64,000 nt of DNA from Tritonibacter multivorans (lineage in GTDB: Bacteria > Pseudomonadota > Alphaproteobacteria > Rhodobacterales > Rhodobacteraceae). The notes under the pieces were generated by a model. That model worked only from the letters and a program-made list of their open reading frames with translations, was not told the origin of the DNA and ran no database searches. The stretch lies in contig NZ_CYSD01000032.1 in the NCBI RefSeq assembly GCF_001458415.1, positions 1 through 64,000 on the forward strand, read 5' to 3'. Numbering within the stretch: position 1 is the first letter of the stretch; each line of letters opens with the position of its first letter. Of this stretch, positions 8,993-18,701 are shown piece after piece. A program made the translations under genes and the position numbers.

Positions 8993-9550
8993 TCAGGCCG
9001 CTTTTGCGCGGGACAGAACGCTGGAGGGGCGTGCCTTGTAAAGCGCACCGGTGATCAGACCCGCGAGGACGGCCTTGATCAGGTCACCCGGCATAAAAGG
9101 CGCCATTGCGGTCAGCACGGCTTCGCCCAGACCTGCGGGTTTCATCACCATGTAGTAAGGCACGGCCACCAGATAGAGCGCGCCAATGCCGCCGATCACA
9201 GCTGCGACCCCGGCAACAACACTCACATTGCTGCCGTTCCATTTTTCAACGATCAGGCCGGTCACGAAAGCTGCGATCGGGAAGCCGTAGTAGAAGCCAG
9301 CCCAGGGGGTGGTGAACACGCCCAGACCGCCCCGACCGCCAGCCAGAAGCGGCAGGCCGGCAGCGACCAAAACCACAAACAGCAGCACCGCCAGCGCGCC
9401 GCGTTTTGCACCCAGAACGGTGCCACACAGCATAATGCCAAGGCTCTGTGCGGTGATCGGAATGCCGCTAGCCAATGTTAGTTTGGGCACCAGACCCAGT
9501 GCGGCGATCAGCGCCGTGAACAATGCGATCAGAACTACATTGCGTTCCAT
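8993..9550 (-). CDS. bioY: Biotin transporter substrate-binding subunit BioY
   Basis: A 185-residue integral membrane protein with six hydrophobic segments, the normal BioY length. Family features include the start region LIALFTALIAALGLVP, the ITAQSLGIMLCGTVLGAKRGALAVLLF motif region, and GGRGGLGVF with PTAGFYYGFPIAAF-like spacing (residues about 70-95). BioY is the S-component that binds biotin. The gene follows bioN by two bases. With BioM and BioN it forms an ECF-type importer as described in Rhodobacter capsulatus. Confidence 0.95.
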   Translation of the reverse strand: MERNVVLIALFTALIAALGLVPKLTLASGIPITAQSLGIMLCGTVLGAKRGALAVLLFVVLVAAGLPLLAGGRGGLGVFTTPWAGFYYGFPIAAFVTGLIVEKWNGSNVSVVAGVAAVIGGIGALYLVAVPYYMVMKPAGLGEAVLTAMAPFMPGDLIKAVLAGLITGALYKARPSSVLSRAKAA

Positions 9551-9552
9551 GA

Positions 9553-10167
9553 TTAAGTCTCCTTGTTTTCCAGAAAGCCGCCACGGGCACGCAGAGCGTC
9601 GGCCAGATGTTCGGCATCATCGAGTGCGAGTAGGGTAAATGGGACAACCACGCGCCATCCGGGGCGGCGTGGCGATCGGGCGCGGCAGGCGTCGCTCAGA
9701 CGCTGGCCGTTGTCGATCAATGTGGGCAGGATGCGAATGACCAGCGCGATGGCCAATTCCATGGCGCGGGTGTTCAGGCCCACCCGGCGCAGGGGGGTGG
9801 CCAGCCAACGGATCACGGCAATCATGTCGCTGAGTGCGGTGGTCATGGTGACAAGGTTCGCAAGCCCCACCGTGGTCAACAGGCGCAAAAGGATCTCCGC
9901 GCCTTCGTCGTATGTTGCGGTGACAACATGCCAGACGCCGAGGATGGCGAGAAACGGCCAAAGCACCTTGAGCCGCTCCATCCCGGCGCGGAAGAACCGC
10001 CAGCCCGGCAGTGCATAAAGCCCCAAGCTGGCGGCAAAAGCCGCTGCCATAATCCAGAGGTCGTGGATCAGGAACAGGGCAAAGGTGGCCACGGCAAGCG
10101 CCGCCAGTTTTATCCCTGCAGGCCAGCCATGCGCCCGCGTTCTAACGGGAGAGGTAAGCGATATCAT
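9553..10167 (-). CDS. bioN: Biotin ECF transporter T-component BioN
   Basis: A 204-residue membrane protein with four or five hydrophobic spans. The two coupling motifs of EcfT proteins are present as ACRARSPRR and ALRARGGF in the C-terminal cytosolic part; they dock to the ATPase. The start overlaps the end of bioM by 26 bases and is preceded by GGGAGAAG inside bioM, so the two are translationally coupled. BioN transmits ATP-driven movement to BioY. Confidence 0.93.
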   Translation of the reverse strand: MISLTSPVRTRAHGWPAGIKLAALAVATFALFLIHDLWIMAAAFAASLGLYALPGWRFFRAGMERLKVLWPFLAILGVWHVVTATYDEGAEILLRLLTTVGLANLVTMTTALSDMIAVIRWLATPLRRVGLNTRAMELAIALVIRILPTLIDNGQRLSDACRARSPRRPGWRVVVPFTLLALDDAEHLADALRARGGFLENKET

Positions 10168-10870
10168 CGTCTTCTCCCAAACTGTGCATCGCTGCGAGAT
10201 AGGCGTTCATCACCTCGGGGCGTGACCCCGCCTGGCGAAGGGTGCCCTGGTCGATCCAAACCACGTGGTCGTACCCCTCCAGATCCGCCGGATCATGGGT
10301 AATATGAAGCAGGCTGCCTTCATACAGGCTGAGGTAACGGTTCATCTGTGCCTTGGTTGGAATATCCAGCCCCGCAAAAGGTTCGTCCAAGACCAGAAGC
10401 TTGGGCTTCATTGCGCTGATCGCCATGAGGCACACCAGATGTTTCTGACCCTGAGACAGGGTCGCAATATGGGCCTCTTTCCAATGGCTCAGACCAAACT
10501 GGTCCAGAACGGCCTGCGTTTCCTGGGCTGCGTCGGCTTTGCTCAGGCCCTGCTGCTCCAGCCCAAAGGCGATCTCTTCACCCACGGTCGGAAAAATGAT
10601 CTGATGTTCGGGGTTCTGAAACAGAATGCCGACTTCGCGGATCGCGGCGCGGCGGTCTTTTGCCAGATCATGCCCGTTCACCGTGACGCTGCCAGAGGTT
10701 GGAGCCACCAACCCCGAGACGACGCGGGCAAAGGTGGACTTGCCGGACCCGTTGCGGCCAACGATGCCAACGCGCCGTTCGGCGAGAGACAGGGTCAACC
10801 CGTGCAGGATCTCCTTGCCCTCAATAGCGAACGCCAGATCTTTGATCTCAATTTGGCTTACCGTGGCCAC
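10142..10870 (-). CDS. bioM: Biotin ECF transporter ATPase BioM
   Basis: A 242-residue ABC ATPase. Walker A is GRNGSGKST (about residues 38-46), the Q-loop region reads LFQNPEHQI, the signature is ATLSQGQKH, Walker B is LLVLDEPFAG, and the switch histidine is in LLHITHDP. It is the energising subunit of the biotin importer and the first gene of bioM-bioN-bioY. A BioR-type box lies 59 bases upstream of its start. Confidence 0.95.
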   Translation of the reverse strand: MATVSQIEIKDLAFAIEGKEILHGLTLSLAERRVGIVGRNGSGKSTFARVVSGLVAPTSGSVTVNGHDLAKDRRAAIREVGILFQNPEHQIIFPTVGEEIAFGLEQQGLSKADAAQETQAVLDQFGLSHWKEAHIATLSQGQKHLVCLMAISAMKPKLLVLDEPFAGLDIPTKAQMNRYLSLYEGSLLHITHDPADLEGYDHVVWIDQGTLRQAGSRPEVMNAYLAAMHSLGEDDDIAYLSR

Positions 10871-10928
10871 TGGTTCGTCCCTTCCCCAATGCTCTGCCCG
10901 TAAAGCGCGATTGTCGGGCTATCATAGA

Positions 10929-10938
10929 TTATAGATAA
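10929..10938. promoter_or_regulatory. BioR box upstream of bioMNY
   Basis: The sequence TTATAGATAA matches the alphaproteobacterial BioR consensus TTATMKATAA exactly. It lies 59-68 bases upstream of the bioM start, where a repressor would block transcription. BioR is a GntR-family biotin-responsive repressor; its gene is not in this window. No second copy was seen in front of the ligase/thiolase pair. Confidence 0.8.
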
Positions 10939-10993
10939 TTCCGGGCCACTCATGGACTGCGCCATGCGAAAGTGCAAGAAATTTCCTGTGCGG

Positions 10994-11012
10994 GGGCGTG
11001 CGAAACACGCCC
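10994..11012 (-). terminator. Hairpin downstream of hutC
   Basis: Perfect 7-base arms GGGCGTG and CACGCCC flank a CGAAA loop. It lies 71 bases past the hutC stop and could end leftward transcription before the bioM promoter. There is no clear T-tract, so it would be a weak or Rho-assisted terminator. Confidence 0.45.
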
Positions 11013-11082
11013 GCAAAGGCGTTGGCCTGCGGAAAAGTCGGCAGAGTGGCGCCGGTGATCAAACAAAAATACGAAGATGCGG

Positions 11083-11766
11083 TCAGAGCCGCGTGGTCAT
11101 CTTGTAGCCCGGCGTGAAGTACAGGACCGCATGTGTCACCGGTTCGCCCCGCAGCCAGGTTGTGCGTTGGGTTGCAAAAATCGGGTCACCAACGGATGCA
11201 TCCATGAACCCGGCTGTGTCTTCATCCGCCTTGGTCGCAAAGAAGCTCAGCTCCAGATTGCTAAAGGGGACTTTCTGCACCAGCCAGTCATTGGGGCCGG
11301 AGGCGGTGAAGTCGGCCTCCAGCACCTCGGGCACGCTTTCCACAATGATCCAGCGTTTTTCCAGCTGGAACGGTTCATTGTCGGCAAAATGCATACATTG
11401 CAGATGCAGAACTTCGCGGTCGGGTTTCAGCGCCAGTTTGGCCGTCAGCCAGGAGGGCGCGGGCATAACTTCGCGTTTGACCAGCGAATAGCGGTAGGTT
11501 GCGCCAGCGTCCGTGATCTCGTCGCGCACCAGGGGGATCGCGAACTGGGCCTTTCGGGCGGGGGAATGAAGAACCCGTGTGCCCGCTTTGCGCTTGCGCT
11601 CCAGAAACCCTTCTTCGGCCAGTTCCCGCAGGGCCCGATTAACAGTAGTGCGCGTGCTGGAGAACTCTTCCGCCAGTTCGATTTCACCGGGCAACAGGCT
11701 GTCAGGCCCCCAAATGCGGTTCTGAATGCGATCCAGGACGACCTTTTTGATGTCCCGATAGCTCAT
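11083..11766 (-). CDS. hutC: Histidine utilization repressor HutC (GntR/UTRA)
   Basis: The frame extends upstream to 11880, but the ATG at 11764-11766 follows AAAGGAAAC and gives 227 residues, the usual HutC size. Residues 1-70 form the GntR winged helix (SYRDIKKVVLDRI, LPGEIELAEEF, TTVNRALRELAEEGFL). Residues about 85-225 form the UTRA ligand domain (REVLHLQCMHFADNEPF, RTTWLRGEPVTHAVLYF). HutC represses hut genes until it binds urocanate. It diverges from hutI, with an operator-like palindrome in between. Confidence 0.92.
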   Translation of the reverse strand: MSYRDIKKVVLDRIQNRIWGPDSLLPGEIELAEEFSSTRTTVNRALRELAEEGFLERKRKAGTRVLHSPARKAQFAIPLVRDEITDAGATYRYSLVKREVMPAPSWLTAKLALKPDREVLHLQCMHFADNEPFQLEKRWIIVESVPEVLEADFTASGPNDWLVQKVPFSNLELSFFATKADEDTAGFMDASVGDPIFATQRTTWLRGEPVTHAVLYFTPGYKMTTRL

Positions 11767-11935
11767 GTTTCCTTTGGGTGCTGCCACGATACCGCCAATC
11801 TGAAACGCTGGAATTAGGTCGTTATACATAGACATAATAGGCCGTATTGCAAAGACGCTTGTCGTTTTCGGCCAATCCACGCCAAGATTGAGGCAACCGA
11901 TGGGGGCAGCTTTTGCCTTTGCGCCAGTTTATTCT

Positions 11936-11955
11936 CTTTTTGTGTAGACAAAAAG
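11936..11955. promoter_or_regulatory. HutC operator-like palindrome
   Basis: Arms CTTTTTGT and ACAAAAAG flank GTAG; 18 of 20 positions are symmetrical. The core TGT-N4-ACA agrees with GntR/HutC half-site logic, and known HutC sites contain TTGTnnnnACAA. It sits 51 bases before the hutI start and 170 bases from hutC, so one site could serve both divergent units. Confidence 0.7.
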
Positions 11956-12006
11956 GGGTCAAAACCATACCAATAAATCCAAGACACCAATTGGGAACAG
12001 ATTCTG

Positions 12007-13215
12007 ATGGCTGACACGAAGGTTTTTCGCGGCGCGCAACTGGCGACCTTTGCCTCTGCTGGGGCGCCATACGGGTTGGTTGAAAACGGAGCGATTGCTG
12101 TGTCAGCAGGGGTGATCCGCTGGGTTGGCCCGAAAGCTGAGCTTCCCGTCCAGTTTGACACAGCAGAGGTCGAAGATCTTGGCGGCCGTTTGGTGACACC
12201 CGGCCTGATCGACTGCCACACACATGTGGTCTACGGCGGTGACCGCGCGCAGGAGTTCGAGATGCGCCTGAATGGTGCATCCTACGAGGACATCGCCCGC
12301 GCCGGGGGCGGCATTATCTCAACCGTTAAGGCGACGCGGGATGCCAGCGTTGACGATTTGGTTCAAAGCGCCCTGCCCCGTGTGGATGCGATGATCGCCG
12401 AAGGCGTCTGCTCGATCGAAGTGAAATCCGGCTATGGCCTCGCGCCAGAACCCGAACTGAACATGCTGCGGGCTGCGCGCAGGATCGCCGAATTGCGCCC
12501 GATCCATATCGAAACAACCTATCTGGGCGCACATGCAACGCCGCCGGAATTTCAGGGTCGCGATGCGAACTACATCAGTGACGTGGTGATCCCGACGCTG
12601 CGCACCGCCTTTGACGAAGGTCTTGTCGATTGTGTCGATGGCTTCTGCGAAGGCATTGCCTTCCAGCCGGATCAGATTGCGCGGGTTTTTGAGGCTGCAA
12701 AAACGCTCGGCCTGCCGGTGAAGCTGCATGCGGAACAGCTGAGCAATCTTGGTGGTGCAAAACTGGCGGCCTCTTATGGCGCGCTGTCGGCGGACCATAT
12801 CGAGTATCTGGACGAAGAGGGCGTTGTTGCCATGGCGCAGGCCGGCACCACAGCCGTCATTCTGCCGGGAGCGTATTACACGTTGCGTGAAACCCAGAAG
12901 CCGCCAATTCAGACCCTGCGGGATCACAATACCCCCATGGCACTGGCAACCGATTGCAACCCTGGCTCTTCCCCGCTGACATCGCTGCTGCTGACGATGA
13001 ACATGGGCTGCACCCTGTTCCGCATGACCCCCGAGGAAGCCTTGGCTGGCGTCACCTGCAACGCCGCGCGGGCACTGGGGCTGACAGATCGCGGCACCCT
13101 CGCCGTGGGGCAGCGCGCCGACCTGGCGGTCTGGAATGTCGCCCGCCCAGCCGAACTGGCCTATCGCATCGGGTTTAACCCGCTGCACAAACGCATCTAT
13201 GGAGGTCAAGCGTGA
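12007..13215 (+). CDS. hutI: Imidazolonepropionase
   Basis: A 402-residue amidohydrolase of normal HutI length. Metal ligands are visible in [10 protein letters not shown] (H71, H73), a histidine in KLHAEQLSN, another in SADHIEYL and an aspartate in [10 protein letters not shown]. The enzyme hydrolyses 4-imidazolone-5-propionate to N-formimino-glutamate, step three of histidine breakdown. The gene opens the rightward hut operon and overlaps hutH by four bases. It should be induced by urocanate through HutC. Confidence 0.96.
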   Translation: MADTKVFRGAQLATFASAGAPYGLVENGAIAVSAGVIRWVGPKAELPVQFDTAEVEDLGGRLVTPGLIDCHTHVVYGGDRAQEFEMRLNGASYEDIARAGGGIISTVKATRDASVDDLVQSALPRVDAMIAEGVCSIEVKSGYGLAPEPELNMLRAARRIAELRPIHIETTYLGAHATPPEFQGRDANYISDVVIPTLRTAFDEGLVDCVDGFCEGIAFQPDQIARVFEAAKTLGLPVKLHAEQLSNLGGAKLAASYGALSADHIEYLDEEGVVAMAQAGTTAVILPGAYYTLRETQKPPIQTLRDHNTPMALATDCNPGSSPLTSLLLTMNMGCTLFRMTPEEALAGVTCNAARALGLTDRGTLAVGQRADLAVWNVARPAELAYRIGFNPLHKRIYGGQA

Positions 13216-14747
13216 CACAGCTCACTTTGGTTCCCGGGCAGGTGTCGCTTCCAGACCTGGAACACATCTATTGGAATACAGCATCCGTGCGGTTGGACCA
13301 GATCTGCCGACCTGCGGTGGAGGATGCGGCAAGCCGAATTGCCGTGGCGGCGGCCGGGGATGTCCCGGTCTATGGGGTGAACACGGGCTTTGGCAAACTT
13401 GCCAGCCTCAAGATCGATGCCAGCGATACGGCGGTTTTGCAGCGCAACCTGATCCTCAGCCATTGTTGCGGCGTTGGTGAACCAATGCCGCGCCGGCTGG
13501 TGCGTCTGATGATGTCGCTGAAACTGCTGAGCTTTGGGCGCGGCGCGTCCGGCGTGCGGTGGGCGCTGATCGACCTGTTGCAGGACATGCTGGCCAAGGA
13601 CGTAACCCCGGTGGTGCCCGCCCAAGGGTCTGTCGGGGCGTCGGGCGACCTTGCCCCGCTGGCCCATATGACCGCCGTTTTGATCGGCGAAGGTGAAGCG
13701 ATCTTTCAGGGCGCGTGTCTGCCCGGTGCCGAGGCGCTGGAAAAAGCTGGGCTGCGCCCGATAGAACTCGGCCCCAAAGAGGGGCTGGCCTGCATCAACG
13801 GCACGCAGTTTTCGACGGCTTATGCCTTGGCTGGCCTGTTTGAAGTCTGGCAATCAGCGCAGAATGCACTGGTGATCTCTGCGCTTTCGACCGATGCGAT
13901 CATGGGATCGACGGCGCCAATGCAGCCGGAAATTCACGGCCTGCGCGGCCATCGGGGACAGATTGATGCGGCAAGCGCTATGCGCAGCATTCTCGCCCAG
14001 TCCGAAATCCGCGAAAGCCACCGGAACGGGGACAGTCGCGTTCAGGACCCCTATTGCATCCGCTGCCAGCCACAGGTGACCGGTGCCGCAATGGATGTGC
14101 TGCGACAGGCGGCGCAAACACTGGTGATCGAGGCAAATGCTGCCACCGACAACCCGCTTGTGCTGACAGACAGCGACATGATCGTTTCGGGCGGAAACTT
14201 CCATGCGGAACCTGTGGGCTTCGCCGCCGATATGATTGCCCTCGCCCTGTCGGAAATCGGTGCAATTTCGCAGCGCCGCATTGCCCTGATGGTGGATCCG
14301 ACCCTCAGCCATGACCTGCCGCCTTTCCTGACACCGGATCCCGGACTGAACTCAGGCCTGATGATTGCAGAGGTCACAACCGCCGCTTTGATGAGTGAAA
14401 ACAAACATCTCGCAAACCCCTGTGTGACCGACAGCACGCCAACGTCGGCAAATCAGGAAGATCACGTTTCAATGGCCGCCCACGGTGCGCGCCGTCTGGA
14501 ACGTATGGTGGAAAACCTGAACCATATACTGGGCGTAGAGCTGCTGTGTGCGGCACGCGGGGTGGAATTCCGCGCCCCGCTGAAAACCAGCCCGCCCTTG
14601 CAAAATGCCATTGCCCGACTGCGCGAGGACGTGAGCACACTGGAAGAAGACCGCTACATGGCGCCCGATCTGGCCAAAGCCAAAATGCTGGTGGCATCGG
14701 GTGCGATCCTCACTGCTGTCGGCACCGACCTTCCGGAGATTTTCTGA
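13212..14747 (+). CDS. hutH: Histidine ammonia-lyase
   Basis: A 511-residue lyase. The self-formed MIO cofactor triad Ala-Ser-Gly is in [11 protein letters not shown] (residues 143-145). [10 protein letters not shown] near residue 54 supplies the catalytic tyrosine loop. [12 protein letters not shown] and the C-terminal helical bundle are also typical. It converts histidine to urocanate and ammonia, the first step. It overlaps hutI by four bases and hutG by one (TGATG), so the three are translated in tandem. Confidence 0.97.
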   Translation: MTQLTLVPGQVSLPDLEHIYWNTASVRLDQICRPAVEDAASRIAVAAAGDVPVYGVNTGFGKLASLKIDASDTAVLQRNLILSHCCGVGEPMPRRLVRLMMSLKLLSFGRGASGVRWALIDLLQDMLAKDVTPVVPAQGSVGASGDLAPLAHMTAVLIGEGEAIFQGACLPGAEALEKAGLRPIELGPKEGLACINGTQFSTAYALAGLFEVWQSAQNALVISALSTDAIMGSTAPMQPEIHGLRGHRGQIDAASAMRSILAQSEIRESHRNGDSRVQDPYCIRCQPQVTGAAMDVLRQAAQTLVIEANAATDNPLVLTDSDMIVSGGNFHAEPVGFAADMIALALSEIGAISQRRIALMVDPTLSHDLPPFLTPDPGLNSGLMIAEVTTAALMSENKHLANPCVTDSTPTSANQEDHVSMAAHGARRLERMVENLNHILGVELLCAARGVEFRAPLKTSPPLQNAIARLREDVSTLEEDRYMAPDLAKAKMLVASGAILTAVGTDLPEIF

Positions 14748-15544
14748 TGCAGGTCTTTGATGTCACCCGCGGCGACAGCCCGATTGTTCTGGGGCAACCC
14801 CACGGCGGCACCTTTGTGCCCGAGGACATAGCCCGCCGGTTCAACACCAATGGCGCAGGCCTTGCGGACACAGATTGGCACATCACGCGGCTCTATGAGG
14901 GGCTGTTGCCCGAAGCGACCGTCGTGAAATCCAATGTGCACCGCTATGTGATAGACGCGAACCGCGACCCAGAGGGGGTGTCGCTGTACCCCGGTCAGAA
15001 CACCACAACGCTTGTGCCGCTGACGGATTTCGACGGCCAGACACTCTGGCTGGAGGGTCAAACACCATCCGAAGATGAAATCGAAGCCCGCCGCCTTGCC
15101 TATCACGCGCCCTACCACGCAGCCCTAAAGGCTGAGCTGGACCGCGTGCGCGACAAACACGGCATTGCGATCCTGTTTGATTGCCATTCGATCCGTTCAA
15201 ACATCCCCTTTCTGTTCGAAGGGGAGCTGCCGATTTTCAACACGGGCACCAACAACGGCACCACCTGCGCGCCGGCGTTCGAGCAGGCGGTGCATAGAAT
15301 TGCCGCGACCTCGGGCCTGTCGTCGGTTTTGAACGGCCGGTTCAAAGGCGGCTGGACCACCCGGCACTACGGGCAGCCAGAGACCGGCATCCACGCCATC
15401 CAAATGGAAATTTCCCAGCGGGCCTACATGCAGGAAACACCGCCCTGGGCCTATGACGACACCCGCGCGCGCGCAGCCCGCGTGCACTTGCAGCTGATGC
15501 TGGAAACCCTTTCCGAACATGCCCTGTCGGGCCGCTACCTTTAA
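14747..15544 (+). CDS. hutG: N-formylglutamate deformylase
   Basis: The ATG at 14747 overlaps the hutH stop and gives 265 residues. Motifs include GQPHGGTFVPEDI near residue 16, DANRDPEGVSLYPGQN in the active-site region, ILFDCHSIRSNIP and GGWTTRHYG. The enzyme cleaves N-formylglutamate to glutamate and formate, the last step of the five-step route. It pairs with HutF (17318-18691) rather than with a formiminoglutamase, which is absent. Confidence 0.95.
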   Translation: MQVFDVTRGDSPIVLGQPHGGTFVPEDIARRFNTNGAGLADTDWHITRLYEGLLPEATVVKSNVHRYVIDANRDPEGVSLYPGQNTTTLVPLTDFDGQTLWLEGQTPSEDEIEARRLAYHAPYHAALKAELDRVRDKHGIAILFDCHSIRSNIPFLFEGELPIFNTGTNNGTTCAPAFEQAVHRIAATSGLSSVLNGRFKGGWTTRHYGQPETGIHAIQMEISQRAYMQETPPWAYDDTRARAARVHLQLMLETLSEHALSGRYL

Positions 15545-15559
15545 GTCCTGGAGTGAACA

Positions 15560-17230
15560 ATGAGTGACCCCCGCAAAAACAGCCGCGACATCTTTCCGCC
15601 GACGGGAACCGAGTTGACCGCCAAAAGCTGGTTGACCGAAGCGCCGCTGCGGATGTTGATGAACAACCTGCATCCCGATGTGGCCGAAAACCCGCATGAG
15701 CTGGTGGTTTACGGCGGCATTGGCCGTGCGGCACGGACCTGGAAAGATTTTGATCTGATTGTCGAAAGCCTCAAGGATCTGGAAGCGGATGAAACCCTGA
15801 TCGTGCAGTCCGGCAAGCCGATCTCAATCATCAAAACCCACAAGGATGCGCCGCGGGTTCTGATCGCCAATTCCAACCTTGTGCCGCATTGGGCGAATTG
15901 GGACCACTTCAACGAGCTCGATAAAAAAGGGCTGGCGATGTACGGCCAGATGACCGCAGGTTCGTGGATTTATATTGGCAGCCAGGGCATTGTGCAGGGC
16001 ACCTACGAAACCTTCATGGAAGCAGGTCGTCAGCACTATGGCGGGGATCTGAAAGGCAAATGGATCCTGACCGGCGGCCTTGGCGGTATGGGCGGCGCGC
16101 AGCCCTTGGCAGCGGTGATGGCCGGCGCCTGTTGTCTGGCAGTTGAATGTGACGAACGCTCTGCCGATTTCCGCCTGCGCACACGGTATGTCGACGAGAA
16201 AACCCATTCGATTGATGAGGCGCTCGAGATGATCGCGCGCTGGACCAAAGCCGGCGAGGCCAAATCGGTTGCCCTGATCGGCAATGCGGCGGATGTCTTC
16301 CCCGAGCTTTATAAACGCGGTGTCCGCCCGGATATCGTCACCGACCAGACCTCGGCCCATGATCCGGTCAATGGCTACCTGCCGCAGGGCTGGACCGTGG
16401 CGGAATGGCGCGCCAAGGCGGAAACTGCACCGAAAGAAGTCGAACAGGCCGCGCGTGCCTCGATGAAGGTGCAAGTCGAAGCGATGGTGGCCTTCCACAA
16501 AGATGGCGTGCCAACCGTGGATTATGGCAACAATATCCGCCAGATTGCGCTGGAAGAGGGGCTGGAGGATGCCTTTGCCTTCCCGGGATTTGTTCCCGCT
16601 TACATCCGTCCGCTGTTCTGCAAAGGCATTGGCCCGTTCCGCTGGGCGGCACTGTCGGGCGATCCGGAAGACATTTACAAGACCGACCAAAAGGTCAAAG
16701 AGCTGCTGCCGGACAACAAGCACCTCCACAACTGGCTGGACATGGCCCGCGAACGGATCGAATTTCAGGGTCTGCCTGCGCGGATCTGCTGGGTGGGTCT
16801 TGGCGATCGTCACCGCCTTGGCCTTGCGTTCAACGAGATGGTCAAAAATGGCGAGCTGAAAGCACCCGTTGTCATTGGGCGCGATCACCTGGATTCCGGC
16901 TCTGTTGCGTCGCCCAACCGCGAGACCGAGGCGATGAAAGACGGCTCCGACGCGGTGTCGGATTGGCCGCTTCTGAATGCGCTGATGAACACGGCCTCGG
17001 GCGCGACCTGGGTGTCGCTGCACCACGGTGGCGGCGTTGGCATGGGCTTTTCGCAGCATTCCGGTGTGGTGATCTGTGCCGATGGCACCGACGATGCCGC
17101 CAAACGTCTGGAGCGTGTGTTGTGGAACGACCCGGCCTCTGGTGTCTGGCGCCATGCGGATGCAGGCTACGAGGACGCCAAAGAATGTGCGCGCGTGAAC
17201 GGGTTGCGCCTGCCCGCCATTCTGGGCTGA
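15560..17230 (+). CDS. hutU: Urocanate hydratase
   Basis: A 556-residue protein of typical HutU length. The NAD-binding Rossmann part includes [17 protein letters not shown], and the catalytic-cysteine loop is [17 protein letters not shown] near residue 412. [16 protein letters not shown] close to the C-terminus is a family hallmark. It hydrates urocanate to imidazolonepropionate using NAD+ as electrophile, the second step. It starts 15 bases after hutG behind a TGGAG ribosome site and is followed by a strong hairpin terminator. Confidence 0.97.
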   Translation: MSDPRKNSRDIFPPTGTELTAKSWLTEAPLRMLMNNLHPDVAENPHELVVYGGIGRAARTWKDFDLIVESLKDLEADETLIVQSGKPISIIKTHKDAPRVLIANSNLVPHWANWDHFNELDKKGLAMYGQMTAGSWIYIGSQGIVQGTYETFMEAGRQHYGGDLKGKWILTGGLGGMGGAQPLAAVMAGACCLAVECDERSADFRLRTRYVDEKTHSIDEALEMIARWTKAGEAKSVALIGNAADVFPELYKRGVRPDIVTDQTSAHDPVNGYLPQGWTVAEWRAKAETAPKEVEQAARASMKVQVEAMVAFHKDGVPTVDYGNNIRQIALEEGLEDAFAFPGFVPAYIRPLFCKGIGPFRWAALSGDPEDIYKTDQKVKELLPDNKHLHNWLDMARERIEFQGLPARICWVGLGDRHRLGLAFNEMVKNGELKAPVVIGRDHLDSGSVASPNRETEAMKDGSDAVSDWPLLNALMNTASGATWVSLHHGGGVGMGFSQHSGVVICADGTDDAAKRLERVLWNDPASGVWRHADAGYEDAKECARVNGLRLPAILG

Positions 17231-17237
17231 GGCCCCC

Positions 17238-17279
17238 CAGAAAGGACACGCCTGTCTCGCAGCAGGCGTGTCCTTTCTG
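17238..17279 (+). terminator. Strong hairpin after hutU
   Basis: A perfect 17-base stem (17238-17254 with 17263-17279) closes an 8-base loop. It begins seven bases after the hutU stop and ends 39 bases before hutF. The stem is flanked by A and T runs (AAAGG and CCTTT) rather than followed by a long T-tract. It should reduce read-through into hutF. Confidence 0.8.
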
Positions 17280-17317
17280 ACGCCCATCGCACAGGGCTCA
17301 GCCCGCGATTTTGAGAA

Positions 17318-18691
17318 ATGAGTAAGAACATGAACATCCACGCGACGCATCTTCTGGTTCGGCAAGAGTGGTTTAAGAACTGCCGGGTGACCTGTCTGGA
17401 CGGTCGGATCACGGCTGTCGAACAGGGCGTAGACCCGGCAGAAGGCGACTACCGCGTGGATACGCTGCTGCCTGCGCTGGCCAACCTGCACAGCCACAGT
17501 TTCCAACGTGCAATGGCCGGGATGACAGAGTTCCGCGCGGCAGGAAAAGAAAGCTTCTGGACCTGGCGGGCGTTGATGTACCGGTTTCTGGATCACCTGA
17601 CCCCAGAACAGTTCGAGGCCATTGCGGCCCTTGTGTTCCTGGAGATGCAGGAAGCAGGCTATGCCGCCGTTGGGGAATTCCACTATGTGCATCATCAGTC
17701 TGACGGCACCCCCTATGGGGCGCTGAGTGAGCTGAGCGATCGCGTCTTTGCCGCTGCGGCGCAGACCGGGATTGGCCTGACCCATCTGCCAGTGCTTTAC
17801 ACTTATGCCGGCGTCAATCAGGAGGCCCTGGCAGGGGGGCAGTTGCGGTTCTCCAACAGTGTGGACCGGTTCTGTGACCTTGTGGATGCCTGCAAAGGGA
17901 CCCTGACCCAGCTGCCTTTTGACGCGCAGGTCGGGATCGCCCCGCATTCGTTGCGCGCAACTTCTCCTTCTGATCTGGCACAGGTGCTGGCGGCCCATCC
18001 CACAGGCCCCGTGCATATTCACATCTCGGAACAGCTGAAAGAAGTGGCCGATGTTCAGGCCAAGCTTGGCGCGCGTCCGGTGGACTGGCTTTTGAACAAT
18101 GCAGAGGTCAATGACCGCTGGTGTCTGATCCACGCCACCCATATGACACAGGCCGAAACAGTGGCCATGGCCCAAAGCGGCGCGGTTGCTGGCCTGTGTC
18201 CAATCACAGAAGCAAACTTGGGTGATGGTCCGTTTAATGGCCCCACCTATCTGGCGCAGGGCGGGGCTTTTGGGGTCGGCTCGGATTCCAATGTCAGGAT
18301 TTCGTTATCCGAAGAGCTGCGGACGCTGGAATATTCTCAGCGGCTGCGTGATTTTGAACGCAATGTCATGGTGGCAACCGAAGGGTCCGTGGGGCAGTCT
18401 TTGTACACAGGGGCGGCGGCGGGCGGTGCGCAGGCGCTGAACCGGGATGCCGGCAGTATCGAGGTCGGCAAACTTGCCGATCTGGTTGCAATCGATACAC
18501 AGCACCCGGCGCTGTGTGCCTTGCGGACAGATCAAATTCTGGATGGCTTGTGTTTTGCAGCCTCTGACGACGTGGTCACCGACACATGGTCCGCGGGTCG
18601 TCATGTCGTCAAAGAAGGGCGCCATATTGCCCGCGATACGGTGCTTGCGCGCTATAGATCCGCAATTTCTGATCTGTTGGACGCGATCTGA
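17318..18691 (+). CDS. hutF: Formimidoylglutamate deiminase
   Basis: A 457-residue amidohydrolase from the first ATG; an internal ATG at 17330 (MNIHATHLL) fits the usual HutF start and may be the true one. Metal motif NLHSHSFQRAMAG, then IAPHSLRA, VHIHISEQ, LIHATHMT and GVGSDSNVRIS are all present. It converts N-formimino-glutamate to N-formylglutamate plus ammonia, the branch step that defines the five-step pathway with HutG. The terminator upstream means it may need its own promoter in the 87-base gap. Confidence 0.95.
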   Translation: MSKNMNIHATHLLVRQEWFKNCRVTCLDGRITAVEQGVDPAEGDYRVDTLLPALANLHSHSFQRAMAGMTEFRAAGKESFWTWRALMYRFLDHLTPEQFEAIAALVFLEMQEAGYAAVGEFHYVHHQSDGTPYGALSELSDRVFAAAAQTGIGLTHLPVLYTYAGVNQEALAGGQLRFSNSVDRFCDLVDACKGTLTQLPFDAQVGIAPHSLRATSPSDLAQVLAAHPTGPVHIHISEQLKEVADVQAKLGARPVDWLLNNAEVNDRWCLIHATHMTQAETVAMAQSGAVAGLCPITEANLGDGPFNGPTYLAQGGAFGVGSDSNVRISLSEELRTLEYSQRLRDFERNVMVATEGSVGQSLYTGAAAGGAQALNRDAGSIEVGKLADLVAIDTQHPALCALRTDQILDGLCFAASDDVVTDTWSAGRHVVKEGRHIARDTVLARYRSAISDLLDAI

Positions 18692-18701
18692 CTCGGGGCG
18701 G

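Noticed and set aside
15824-18175. 783-codon open frame on the minus strand
   Set aside because: It covers hutU and hutF in antisense and has no recognisable domain; both genes below it are certain.
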